DNA of 63,031 nucleotides from Tetrahymena elliotti 4EA (taxonomy: Eukaryota; Ciliophora; Oligohymenophorea; Hymenostomatida; Tetrahymenidae), in NCBI GenBank assembly GCA_000231825.2, contig JH720302.1:241090-304120 (forward strand), written 5' to 3'. The translations under genes and the position numbers were made by a program. Shown here one piece after another: positions 1 to 12,133 of the stretch (position 1 is its first letter; every line of letters starts with the position of its first letter). Below the pieces are notes generated by a model that did not search any database, was not told the DNA's origin, and worked only from the letters and a program-made list of their open reading frames with translations.

Positions 1-560
1 ATTAAAATTTGAATTAAATCTGAAAATAACAAATAACAATTAATGAGTGAGCAATCGAGCTGAACAAATTATCTCAGTCAACCAAAATTAATCAAAATTC
101 TTTATTTATCCCTGCCTTCAAAAATCATAATTAATTTTGAAACATTATTTTTACTCTAGATTTAAGGTCAAAGTTTAGAGATTAGAACATTATGCTAAGC
201 CAAATCCTAATCCTTATGTACCCACTTAACCAATATTATTTTACCTTTTAAAGAATTATCAAAGTACTAAATAAAGAAAATATAACAGTATGAGAAAATA
301 TTAAAATTTGAATTCAATCTAAAAATAACAACTTAGAATTAATGAATAAGCCAACAATCGGGCTTGAATCAATAATCAAGTAAACCAACCAAAATACTCA
401 GTGGTTAAAAATTTAAATTCTTTATTTATCTCATTATTCCTTCACAAATGCATAATTAAAATTGAAAATTTTTACTCGAGATTAAGAGTCAAAGTTTAGA
501 GATTAGAGCACTATGTTAAGCCAGATCTTAGTTTACTTTTTAACGTTTAAATTAAGATTA
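1..560 (+). repeat. Two tandem copies of a ~320 bp dispersed repeat
   Basis: Two diverged copies lie at about 1-235 and 299-536. Both begin with an 'aaaatttgaatt' stretch, pass through a 'caatcg' segment and a CAACCAAAA-type motif, and end with a conserved 'gtttagagattagaacat / gagcac' core followed by 'aagcca(a/g)atc'. The cores are 321 bp apart, so this is a tandem array that probably continues beyond the left edge. No protein coding is seen. The same family occurs at 32.3-32.5 kb in this orientation and at the right edge in the opposite orientation. Confidence 0.8.
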
Positions 561-2739
561 TTTATTTGTACTATTTTTTTATTTTAAAAATATTATTTTT
601 TAATTATAATATATACAAACATTACCTCATTAAATTCATTAAAGAAAAAATTTTACCTCAGGCCACAAAAATGAGCCTCATTAAATAAAAATTAAAATAA
701 AACAATAATAGGGTGTTAACAAAAATTCAAAAATATTTATCTATTTTTCAATGTAAATTTACCTCTATTCCCCAGAATAATGTAATATTCTTATTTCATT
801 AATTGTAATAGTGTAGTTAAATAAAGAAATCACTAATCAAAAGGTACAGTTTCATCTCTCTGTGTTTGGCACTCATGGGATTAAGGATTTTGTCTTAAGT
901 TTTAAAAAATGATTTTTTATTAATTTAACTAATTTTTAAAAATGAGAATATTTTTTTCCATCTTATTTTATATTTTAACTTTGAAAAATATAAAATCACT
1001 AAAATAATAACCTTATTTAGTCATATTTTAATTTTTAAATCCAAATTTAAAAATATAATATGAAAGTTTAAAAACTTTTTATTTTTAATTTAAGAAATAT
1101 TTTTTGCAAACTCATGTTTCTTTAATTAGGTACGGTATATTTTTATGATACTCCCTGCCTTGTTATTATAAAAAAAATATGAAATTAAAAAATACTGGAA
1201 GTATTTGAAAATATTTGAATAAATGAATTTAAAAAAATCAACAATGAATTTTAACTTAAATTAAATCTTTAAAAAAAATATTTTTATTAATTGCTTAAAT
1301 TTTTTAATAATTAAGTAGATATCTTAGTTGAATTTAGAAGATTTTTTTATTTGATTAGATTCATTTTTTTTGCTTATAATATAAAGAGATAATAATATTA
1401 ATTACAATGGCGAATTAATTAAAATGAGAAAAAGTTTTTTGGTAGTGTTTTATTATTGAATGAAAATAAAAAGGAAAGTTTATCTTTATGTCATTCATTC
1501 TATTAATATTAGAGAAGAAGTAAATTAATTAAAGAAAGTTAGATGATGAAATTTTTGATAGGCAAACATAATAAGTAATAAAATACGTATTTTTGTATAG
1601 ACTAGACAAAATTGAAAATATAAATTAAAATGTAATTAGTTTTATTTGTTCATTATTCATTCATATTAATACTTTTATTTAATTATGTTTAATATTTGGA
1701 ATTTAAGTAGAATATTTACATCTTTATTTTTGATTGTTTATAGTTAAATTTTGTAATTGATAATTATTATAAAGTTGAATTTGATAAGCAAATGTCTATA
1801 GTAACATCTAATTTGGTTATTTTTGGCTTCTTGTTCCTTTCTTTATTTCCTTAATTTCTTTTTCTAATAGTTAATAGTTTTTTATATGGGTATAGTTGTG
1901 ATGTTAACTAGGTATTATTATATATATTTCTTTATCATAAATATGATTGTATTTATTAACTTTTTGAAGACGACAACTCAAATCTCATCAGTTTGTTTTT
2001 ATTTCAGTTATTCCCTCTCTGATTGGAAGTTTACTTATATTCTTAACCTTCTTTGTAAAGTCGAATTCTATTAATATAAATAATTGTTAATAAATAAAAT
2101 TTATTATTTTTAAGAATTAAAAAAATAATTTCAATCAATCTAATTTTATCTTTTATTATACAATATAAAATTTTGTTTTATTGTAAAAAAACGGAATAAA
2201 TTAATTTTCAGTTTTAAATTTTCTGATATTTTATTACGAATTGATTGGATTTTTTAAATAGTAAATCAAATTAATTTTTTTGGTGAATGGTATTTATTAG
2301 TTAAAAATAGTTTGCATTTGATAATAAATATCAATTTTTTTATTTGCGTTAAGCAAATATTAACAGCTTGATTTTAAAAGAAAAGAAAGGAAAATCAAAA
2401 AAAAATTAATTTGTTTGATTGGCTTCAAAAAATCTAAATATTAATCAATTAATTTATTATCAAAATCAAACTGTAGGAGTTTGAAAAATCAAGAGAAGAA
2501 TTTTAAGATTTTAAAGATTAATACTAGTTAGGTAAGTCTTTTAATCAATTAATCGATCTATCTATTTTATTATGTGTAAATAATCGCAAAATTAGATGTA
2601 TTTACTATATTTTTTGGTTTGCTTTATTGTTTTTGTATGTATTAGGATATTGATAAAAAAAGGAAAACAAAAGAGAAAAATTAACTAATAAATTAATTAA
2701 ATTTGTAAAAGTAATAATTTTGTTAGTGAATTTAAAAGG
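561..2739. other. Intergenic, AT-rich, no gene seen
   Basis: Homopolymer-rich, very AT-rich sequence. Both strands were read with TAA/TAG as Gln and no stretch with protein-like composition was found. The short frame at 1886-2074 is low-complexity and not convincing. The left part borders the ~320 bp repeat array; the right part probably holds the 3' end of the acidic-protein gene. Confidence 0.6.
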
Positions 2740-4345
2740 AGATTCATTTCGCATGCTAAATAGACTGAATTAGCAAGAATGGAGGGAATCTTGCAAAACT
2801 AAAATACATTTGAAATGAAAAGAAATGCTTTACCAACTACTTAGGCCTTTTAGAAGTTAAATTTGACTCTTTTTTTGTGAGAATGCTTAAGAGGATTACC
2901 GTCTAATTGCAAATTTCTTTTAAATTCTTTGTTAAGCTTTTAGAAGAACTCTTCTTTTTCTTCTTAGGTGCTGCAATACATGTATGGAGGCAAACATTCC
3001 ATTAAACTTTCAATATATTATTTTCTTTTTTCATCTTTCATAATCTCTTCAATATCAAAGCCTTCGATGTCTTGTCCTTCATCAATAGGCTCATCTAAAT
3101 CGTCTATTTCAAGCTTTTTTAAGGTTTCTTCTGACCACATATGGTTTAAAATTCTATCTTATTTCTCTTGAATAAGGTCATCCTCCATAACAACATAATC
3201 TTCATCATCATCCTCTTCTTCATCTTCTTCATCCTCATCTTCATTTTCTCTTTCTTCTTCTTCCTCTTCATTTTCTTAGGAATTTTTATTGTCTTCATCA
3301 TCTTCTTCTTTATCTTCATCTTCCTCATCATTCTCATCATCATCACTATAATCCCCATTCCTTTATTTACCCATTGCATTTCTGAAACCCATACAAATTT
3401 TAATCTTAGTTGGTTTTTCTTCTTCTTCTTATTCCTCTTCTTCATATTCTTCCTCAGATTCTTCCTCTTGGTCTTCTTCATTATTTTCGTCTTCATCATT
3501 AACTTCCTCATCATCATCATCATCTTCTTCATCACCGTCATTGCTGTCCTTATCAGCTTCTTGACTGTCTTCTTCACTTTCTTTGTTTGCTGCATCTTCC
3601 TCATTTTCATCACTGCTTTGCTCCTATTGATGACCTTCCTTTTCTTCGTCAATTTTTTTATTCAAAGCTGATTTAGAATGAGTTTATTTTCCTTCTTTAG
3701 CCAAGTGCTTAACTTGCTTTGTATATACTTTTTTTAAAGATAAAGTGCTTTAGCCATTGGCTGGAAAGTCATCAAAATTATCAATTTCTTCCTCACAATC
3801 TTGGTCTTCATGATGATTATTCTTGGTAATTTAATTTTCTTTGTTTAAAAATGAAGTTTGTTCCTCTTCTTATATGCCATTGTGTGGTTCTTCTTCATCA
3901 TCATGAACATTTGATTTATTTTCTTCCTTTTCTTTGGAAGTGTAAGAAATTGAAGTCTTTTCATTATCATTCAATTTAATCTTTTTCTACTTTTTTGGCT
4001 CAAAGACGGTGTTGAGTTGGTCTTCTGTGGATTCCTCATTGTGATTATCTTCATCGCTATCGTATTCGTCATCTGTTTTAAGAATGAGGTTGAGTAAAGC
4101 TTAATATAAATACAGTAAGTAGTTAATCAAAATAAAAGCTAACCTTGCTACTAATGAGTAAGTTGGTGAGCTTGTTTTTGTTTCTTCTCGATATCCTTTT
4201 CCTTCTATTTTCTTGTTTTCTTGGATTCAGATTCCAATTATGCTAAATTATGATGCTAGTTGCTTGTAGATTAATGACTATAACTATCAGTAGCTACTTA
4301 TTCATTTAAATGCTATTATTATGTTGCTTTATCACTTGAGTGCAT
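2740..4345 (-). CDS. Highly acidic Asp/Glu-rich protein, function unknown
   Basis: Start ATG at 4345-4343 (MHSSDKATQQQHLNE). Exon 1 is 4345-4144, a 71-nt intron follows, and exon 2 resumes at 4072; the phase-1 join restores a continuous frame. Exon 1 is Gln/Lys-rich. Exon 2 has a spacer with scattered Lys, then long Glu/Asp runs at about 3540-3420 and 3340-3190 split by a short conserved-looking segment (KIKICMGFRNAMGKQ), then an ordered, less acidic C-terminal part (DRILNHMWSEETLKKLEIDD, then CLPPYMYCS) ending in a basic stretch (KHSHKKRVKFNF). Acidic runs of this kind occur in histone chaperones and nucleolar proteins, but no family was recognised. The 3' end is unresolved: no TGA follows soon in frame, and a candidate 35-nt intron at 2833-2799 only shifts the frame. 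Confidence 0.65.
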
Positions 4346-5939
4346 CTCTTCTTTAAAATTTCTTTAAAATTATAAGAATAGCAAATTTTTTTTCTTTTTA
4401 TTATTTTTTTTTTTGTTATCAAAAAAATTTTTTATTAAATTTTTATAACAAAATGAGTTTATTGAGTTTTAAACTGAAATATAGCTTTCAATTTATTTTC
4501 CTCCTTTGAATTTTTTTCAAAAACAAAATATAATCAAAATATGCGCATAACATACATCCATCTACATACAAATAAGCAAACAAATCAATATATTTGCATA
4601 TATTCTTACTTTATATTCTTCTTTCTATTTGTATTAATTTTTTAAATACCTATTTTCATGAATTTGTTTACTTGCTTGCTATTTTTAAGCTAGATCAACA
4701 TCACTTTTATTCCTCATAATCAGAAATATTTTTTATCAGTTTTAAATATTTAGGATATTTAATGTTCTGTTAGACAAAGTTTAAATAAAATTAACAAATA
4801 AATAAATTAAACGCTCTCTAGTTATGGTATAGATAGGCTAATTAATTTAATTATAGAACAGAGTCTGAGACAAGTGTTTATCATAATTAGGAGAAAATGA
4901 GTTATTTAAAATTGACCCTGAATCTTTTTCGATTTTTAAGTAATTATAAAACTAACAAATTTTTTAATAATAAATTAAGAAAGGAGCAAAGTTTTATTGA
5001 TAAGTAGAAATGACACTAAAAAAATTAATTTTTGAAAATAGCTTGGAAGCAAAATCATTTATTGGATAATCTTTAAAAATATCATGCAAACTCGTTTAAA
5101 ATACAAAGAAATGTATGTCATTAAAGATCTTTTATGAAATCTCTTTTCCTTTTCAAATAATTTTCTTAGACTTATTAGCTAAAAGAGAAAGTAATTCAAA
5201 AGGTTTTTATGTTTTTAAATTAAGCTAAAGATTTCTTTGTTAGAAATGAAGATTTATTTATTTTGCTTAATGAGATATTTTTGTAAATTAAATGGTTCCT
5301 TTTTAGTATTAATCATTTTTTTAGAACAAATTTGATGGATTTTTAGATATATTTGATAGATTGAATTTGATTGAGCTTGCTAAATTAGTAATTTAAATCA
5401 GTAAATGCATGAAATTTCTACTTAATTTGTTTATTTTTTTTTGTTTGATTGTTTGTTTTTGTTTTTGGTAGCAAAAAAGGAAGCTAAGATATTCTATATA
5501 ATAAATTAAAAATAAAATTAGTTCTAAATAGTGGATGACAAAAAGAGTTGAAAAATTAAATTAAGTTTATAAAAGAATATTCAAGAAATATAAGATAGTA
5601 ATTCAATAGTTTGTTTGAAATATTCAAATAATTAGGCTCGAAAAGAATGTGCTTGCTTGGTATTATTTACATATTCAATTAAGATATTTTTAATTATTTT
5701 AAACAAAACAAGTAAATTAACAAAAAAGCCAAAATTTCTTTAATTTTATTCTATTTTATTTTTTAACACTTTTAATTTATTCAAAAGATCAGTGATCCTT
5801 TGTACTAAATAACGTATTTTCAAGTTTAAATATTCATTTTTCTCATTTTGCAATTTATTTAAGAGATTATTTTATTTATAAATGCCTCTTTTTTATGTTT
5901 TTGTTTGCTTAATTGGCTGAATAAACTGAAATAACCATA
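4346..5939. other. Intergenic, no gene seen
   Basis: AT-rich spacer between the start of the acidic-protein gene and the stop of the cullin-like gene, both on the minus strand. It should contain the promoter of the former and the 3' UTR of the latter. No coding pattern, RNA gene or repeat of note was recognised. Confidence 0.55.
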
Positions 5940-8900
5940 TCATGATTGCTGTTTAAATTCTTCATCGTTATTGCTGCTGGCTTCATCGGAATTATTTTCT
6001 TAGTTAGCACTGATATTGAAATTAAAAGGTATGCTTTAAGTATTCTTAGAGGGAGAGATAGTTGGATTGAAATTAAATAAATTATTTTTATTGCTAGTGT
6101 TATTATTAAAATTTAAATTGATTTAGTTATCACTATTATTATTGTTATTGCTGTTGTTATTGGAAATATTTGAGAATAAATCTACTTTTATTTGGTTATT
6201 AACATTATTATTGTAGTTACTAGAAGACATCGTCGGAGTACAGTTTGCAAAAAAATTATGTTCTTTGTCATCTTGCACAGATTTTCTATTTGTTTTGATG
6301 TTGATTTAATCATTGCTTTCCAACTTAAATGTGAACATATTTATTGGATTTCCTGGAGCACTGCTTTACTTTTCCAATTAAAAGAAATCGAATTTCATTT
6401 ATTGTTGTTACTAATCTTTATCTTCTTATTTTGGACTCTTTATATCAAACTTAAATTAAATTGTTTCTTATTGATCAGGTTTTTAGTTAGAATTCAAGTT
6501 ATCGTTGAATAAGAAATGGTTAGATATTCTTGATGCTTCTTTATCCAAACCTAATGAAAAATCAGAAGCATTGCTCTCTTATCTTTTCACACCAAAAAAG
6601 TTAATATTTCCAGCTGGATCTTCAACATGGGAATCTGATTCGTCTCCAGAGTTGTAAACAGGTATATCTAATTCTTTTTTCTATTTAGTTTTATTCTTTT
6701 TGTTTCCTTTTAAACTCAATGAATTTGGTATTTCGTTTGATGAATTATCAGAATGGTTATTTTCTGATTGATTATCATCAAATACTAATTAAGGCAACCC
6801 ATTATTGTTGTTAGTATTTCTATTACCGTTGTTGTTAAGATGGCTTACTCCTCCTTCTTGGTCACTGCCACCATTATAATGATCTTAATTTTCATTGTCT
6901 TCCTCCTCTTCATCTTCTTCTTCAGAATCTCCATCAACATTTGATTCTCTTTGTTGTCTTAGGAATTCCTTTTACTTTAAAATAGTTTCTTAAAGTATTT
7001 CCTCAGTTAAAGACCTAGTTAAAAAGAAGAAAGTTTGCTCTTCATTATTTAAAACAATAGGCAGACGACGCATATTATTTAATTCTTCGATTTCCATATC
7101 TTGATCAGACTTACTTGTGATTATTTCATTCAAAGCTTTGCATGTTTCCACATAATTTTAAATATCAAATTTAGTCTATTCATCGCCCATTCGGAACATA
7201 TGTGACAATATATGTGCTTTTTCTTGAAGTTTTTCTAATTCTTCACTTGAAAAACCAATATTTTGCTGAGTCAAGTTACTTCTTGTGCTGATGTCTTTCT
7301 TTTCAATAACCGGATTGTTATTAATACTTGGAATTTCAGGTAAGTCATCATCATTACAATTTTCAAATAAATTATTTTAATTGCTACCACTTTATATCTA
7401 TTAATCAAAAATATCTCCTTTTTTATCAAAAGAAAAAAGATCATTTGAACAGTTTAAGAGATTATTGTTTTGACTATTGCTGTTATTATTGCTCTTTTGA
7501 AGAACTATTTAGTGAGTGTCTACAGAATTTGTTTTAGAATTCAACTCTATTTAAATCTAATCTTTCTATCTTTGCTTTAGTTCTTAATCTTCTAAAATTT
7601 AATAAATGAGAGAAGGTAGAGTATCATTTGCAAGATAATTTATTGGTCTATTAGATTGTTCCTCATTTTGTTAATTATTCCCTTGAAGCTATTGATTCTA
7701 ATCTTCGCCATCTTATGATTAAGTATTTTATTAAGCTAAAGAAGGCTAGACTAAATTATTTTCACTTTGTATTTAATTCTATTAAATATTTTTAAGAGTT
7801 TGTATTTATTATTTAACGTGCTACTGGATTAGATTTTTAGTTTTTTCATCCTTTTCATTAAACAATTCAAATTATTTTGGTAATTTTTATGATATTATAT
7901 CTTTAAACATTTCTTTCCAGTGTTCAAGCATTTTTCTTCTTAAAAGAGTTTAACTTCTTTCCTTAAAGATTTTAGAAATGTATTTCAAATCTCCTTTCAA
8001 AAAGAGCAAATAATTACTAGGATTAGACAAAAACATGCTTTGTTAATGGCGAAAATATATTTAAGAGGAATCTAGAAGTTATTTTTCTAACTCTAGATAA
8101 GGTTTGTCCATTTAGACTTAGGAATGACCTAAATAATGAACTGAAATTTCATTTAAAGATAAATCAACTGTGCTTTCAACAAAGCTACTTAGCAAAGAGT
8201 CAACATGATATTAATTCTTAGAGAAAAATGAGTGAAAATAATCATAACCTTCGCCATAATTCAGCAAAGAAAAATTTTTATTTTTAGCTAAATTGTTTAA
8301 AAGAGTGAGTGAAATATACTCCAGCTAATCAGGCATATAGTATTATTATTGAACCTTACTGTCTAGTTCAATTTGCTTCATTTAAAATTAGAAATTCTCT
8401 TGTCTTCTAATTGATAGAACCTTTAAGAAACATCCATAAAGATTCTCTTTCAACTCATCTTTGGAGTATATTTCTTCTATCCAAATCTTTACCATAAGAC
8501 GCCAAATACTCATTCTAGGATGTTAGGGATAATTTTCATAAATTTAATCAAAAGCTTCATTATAAACCTCAAAAACATCCTTCAATTGCTCCTCTATTTC
8601 ATTAAGAAAAGCAATATAGATATTCCATTTAATATTATACTCACTTAGTAAATCAAATCCATTTTTTTTAATTCCACTTGACTCAGGTGCATTTTACCCA
8701 TTCATATGCTCTTTTAAATACTCATAAACCAGCTAGCATTTAAATATAAATAAATCCACTAAAGTCTCTATAAAACTAATAAGCTATGGTTTTTATTTCA
8801 TCTACATATTATAGTCATCAGCCTGAAACTAATTACTTTCCTCCTCTTAATTATCCAAATCTAAATCAACGAATAAATTATCTTCTTGCTCTATTTTTAA

Positions 8901-9156
8901 GTATAAAATGTTTAAATATTTCATAAAACTCTAATTTAATTAAAATCCAAAAGTACTCCATAAATCAACATTTCTCAAAAGCTCAATAAAATGGGATTTT
9001 TATAAAAAGATATTCAGAAAATAAACACTTTTTCTTAAAAAAAACTAAAAAGATAGGCTTTAACTTATTTATTCTCTAATTAATAAAAAATTTCAGTTAT
9101 AATTTTAAAAAATAACTCTTTCTCATTAATTTTTTTGTTGGTAAGTCGAAGTCCAT
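5940..9156 (-). CDS. Cullin N-terminal-repeat-like protein with Asn/Gln-rich tail
   Basis: A continuous frame runs from about 9075 to the TGA at 5942-5940, roughly 1,050 residues. The N-terminal ~430 residues are helical and match the cullin-repeat pattern: an IWRLMVKIWIEEI helix followed by a SIRRQENFQ turn (compare the 'R.W....E.R.GE' region of cullins), then DKPYLELEKQLLDSSQIYF and NPSNYLLFLKGDLKYISKIF, resembling the cullin 'F...FL..T..FY..ES..fl...pv.eYmkkae.RL.EE' block. No cullin-homology (RING-binding, neddylation) domain follows. Instead there is a long Asn/Gln/Ser-rich disordered tail with a Glu run near 6,920. The first in-frame ATG is 8924; an ATG at 9156 is in another frame and would need an intron or an indel in the T8/A8 run near 9040. 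It lies directly downstream of the F-box segment and may be the same gene. Confidence 0.6.
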
Positions 9157-9160
9157 AATC

Positions 9161-11107
9161 TCAAGAACCACTTCTTGTTTGATTTAAAAAAATAAAATAA
9201 TTCTTAAATCTAAATGGAAATGGTTATTTAACTTCTTCAAAGATAAAATTTATTTAGTTCTCTTAGTTTGAATACCAATTCAATCTTAATTCAATCAGAA
9301 AAGAATGAAAAAATTTAATATTTTATTTGAAAATAATTTTGTATTTATTAAACCACATATTTTTGCTCAATTTCTTTTATTTTTTTATTTCTGGGTATTT
9401 TATCTTTTCTTTTAAAAATAGCTTTTTTATGCTTAAATTTATGTTTCCTTTAGTTTTGAAGTATTTTTGGAGTGATTTTAAGAATATTATTCTTAGATTT
9501 AAATGAAATATTTTCAAACCTGGATGCTTATGTGCAAATTAGAATATGTTGTCAAAAATACCCTTTTAACCAAAGCTATTCTACTGGGTAATTTATGGCT
9601 TGGTTGGAGAAGTAAATTGATCTGAACTGTTACTGTGGCTATTGTTATTGGTGTTTTCAAAAAAATTAAATACAACTGGATTGGGATTATTGTTTTAGGC
9701 AGGAGCATTAAAGTTTGTTTAACTTTGAAGGTTTTTATTTGTACCTAATAAGCCTGGAAAACCTTAATCTTCCATAGATGATAAATTTCTGCTGTGTTTT
9801 TAATTAAATAAAATTTTAGGACTGGTTTGTTTTGTGCTACTGTTATTGCTGCTATAAGTACCTGTTAATTTTCTTTTTGTTTACCTACTAACATAAGAAT
9901 AACTAGGCTTGTTTTTATAGAAGTAATAACGTAGATTCAAAATTTCATTTTTTTGGAATGGCCACTTTTCACAAAACTATTTGATTTCATCAATAAAATA
10001 CTGCTTATTATCGCGAATAATATTGTTTATAGATAAGAGAGGCTACTCCTCTTCTGTGAATTGATGCAATCCTATTCCAATTTATCTTGAACCCTCCCAT
10101 AAAACTTCAGCTAGCTTATTCTAAAACCATGTATTGCAATAATTACCAATGTTTTCTCTTCTTAATTTTAAAATAGGGAGAGGAGGCTCTTTTAATACTC
10201 CCCAAATATATTTTGATGTAATTTAAGACATTTTTTGGGCATAAATTTAATTCTTTGAAAGATCGAAATTGCAAACATCTTAATTTTCAGTATTTTAACT
10301 ATTGTTGGCATTATCTGAATCCTAAGATTGCTTGAATTTAAATATATGGAATTATTAATTATTCTAATCCTAAATTTCAACACTTTCCTGATCCTAAATA
10401 TTAAATTTAAACTAAGATTCCTCTTAAAATATGTTTTTGCTATTTTCATCTTATTACGAAGAAGAAGTAGCGTTTAACCCAAATTAATCAAAATTAAAAC
10501 CAGTTCCTTTTTACCCTATCTAGTCATTTAGATTATCGCTATCATCATCCTCTAAGGGTAAGGGAGCTAAGGCTCCAAGCTTGGAACCAGGAGCTTAGTT
10601 TTGTGCTCCATTAAAATGATTTTTTGAGTCTTATTAGGTATTTAAATTTTATTAATCTTTGTTCTACTGCTTTTCTTTTTGCTCCTATCCAAATAAAAAT
10701 ATCTTATAATTAGTAGCAAGAAAACTCTCTCTTACGTCTCTGTAGACCTTCAAAAAAGATCTCCATTTGCTCTAATTTCGCGTATTATGAGAAATCAAAT
10801 AGTTCTTTTTGGCTCGCTCTTATAAAAATATATCATTTTCGCCATAATCACAAAAAAAATCAACTTGTTTAGGAAAAAATAAAGAAAAAACTTGTATTGC
10901 TATTAAATTATCATTTGAATCTATATAATCTTTAAACCATCTGCAAACGCATCTCAGTATAGGTACTTCATTAGGAGCAAGCATCTCCAAAATTATATTG
11001 ACTAACCTTGCAGGCAACTTAGTGAATATTATATTTTTTTATTTCAGCTCTAAAAGTATGCTTTCATTTGACCTTTACAATAAAACAACATCTTTCTATT
11101 TCATCAT
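9161..11107 (-). CDS. F-box protein segment
   Basis: Frame open from ATG 11107 (MMKQKDVVLL). At residues ~32-70 it has a clear F-box-like motif: KLPARLVNIILEMLAP, then EVPILRCVCRWFKDYI. This fits the family pattern LP..l...IL..L...dl...r.VC+.W. F-boxes dock proteins to Skp1 in SCF ubiquitin ligases. After a helical stretch the chain becomes Gln/Asn-rich, then has a folded-looking block (YIWGVLKEPPLPILKLRREN, then GLHQFTEEEQPLL) at about 10,200-9,900, then more Asn/Ser-rich sequence. The 9,500-9,300 part looks intron-like although open. The frame ends in TGA at 9163-9161, only 4 bp before a possible ATG of the cullin-like frame, so a separate downstream promoter is unlikely. A GT donor near 9243 (after FIFEE) and a TAG acceptor near 9050 would join the two segments in phase. 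Confidence 0.6.
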
Positions 11108-12133
11108 TGACAAATCTTGCTTTTTTCTGTCTGAAAATTGCTTGCTTGAATGATCAACTTGCTTCAATTCTAACTTCATTTCGCTTCACTATTCCCCTAA
11201 TTACACTACTACTATTTGACTTATTACTTCTTAAATGACCTTCTCAATGCTTTTATGCTTCAATTGCTTCTGATCAGAGATTTCGGATACAACAAAACTT
11301 TATAAAATTTATTTATGTTTTCCCTCTTTTATTCTTCTTCTTAATTTTACTATTTGTTTGTTTGTTTGTTTGCTTGCTTGCTTGTTTATTTGATTGAATG
11401 AATAATAAATTGATATAAGCACTTAATGTAATTAATTACTGCTACTCTATCATAATCTTTAAAAAATCAATATTTATTGATGTTGATTTAACAATTTTGT
11501 TAGTCCTTTCATGATTTTTTTAAGTTAATCTCTAACTAATTTTTCTCTCTCAAAACAAGAAATCCATTCATTCTGCTAGCAAAATTTTTGGATTCCATCC
11601 ATAATCTCATTCATTTTGAAAAAGTCAGGAAGCATGCTGGTTAAGGATAATTAATTAATTATTTGATTCTATTTCAAACAACCTAAATCAATCATATCTC
11701 TAATTTTTTGAGTTATAAATCGATTTATCTACTCTATCTCATACCATCATTTATTTAGCTTATATTTTTTAAAATCAATCATTTGCATAATTTATTCTAA
11801 ACAGCAATAAAAATTTTTAGAATAAATTACTACTAAACCACTCACTTTAGGAATAATCATTTTTATCAAAAATAGATGCAAATTCTATCAAAAATTAATC
11901 AATTACATCTACCACCACTAGTCTCAACCGAAAAAAAATGAAACAAAATTAATTGAAAAAATACAACAAAAAAAGAAAAAGAAAGAATTACAAAAATAGT
12001 ATTGAGATTTTTTTAAGTTATTTTTAATTTATAAATTTAAATTTAAAAAAAGAGGAATAAATATAAATAATTAAAATAGATAAAACTAATTTAAATTAAA
12101 TTGATCAATTCTTCAACAATCATCATCATTTTT
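11108..12133. other. Intergenic with GTTT/GCTT microsatellite
   Basis: Spacer between the F-box gene start and the septin stop. At about 11,350-11,395 there is a (GTTT)n-(GCTT)n microsatellite. The part next to 11,107 shows frames open upstream of the chosen start, so a short upstream exon cannot be excluded. Otherwise no coding or RNA gene was recognised. Confidence 0.5.

Noticed and set aside
376..392. TAAACCAACC inside the left repeat, the first ten bases of the Tetrahymena chromosome breakage sequence.
   Set aside because: The remaining five bases do not match and other copies of the repeat diverge here, so it is not a breakage site on this evidence.
3146..3671. Two 167-168 aa open frames, one Lys/Met-rich and one Phe/Ile-rich.
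   Set aside because: They are the other-frame and opposite-strand translations of the GAA/GAT repeats of the acidic protein.
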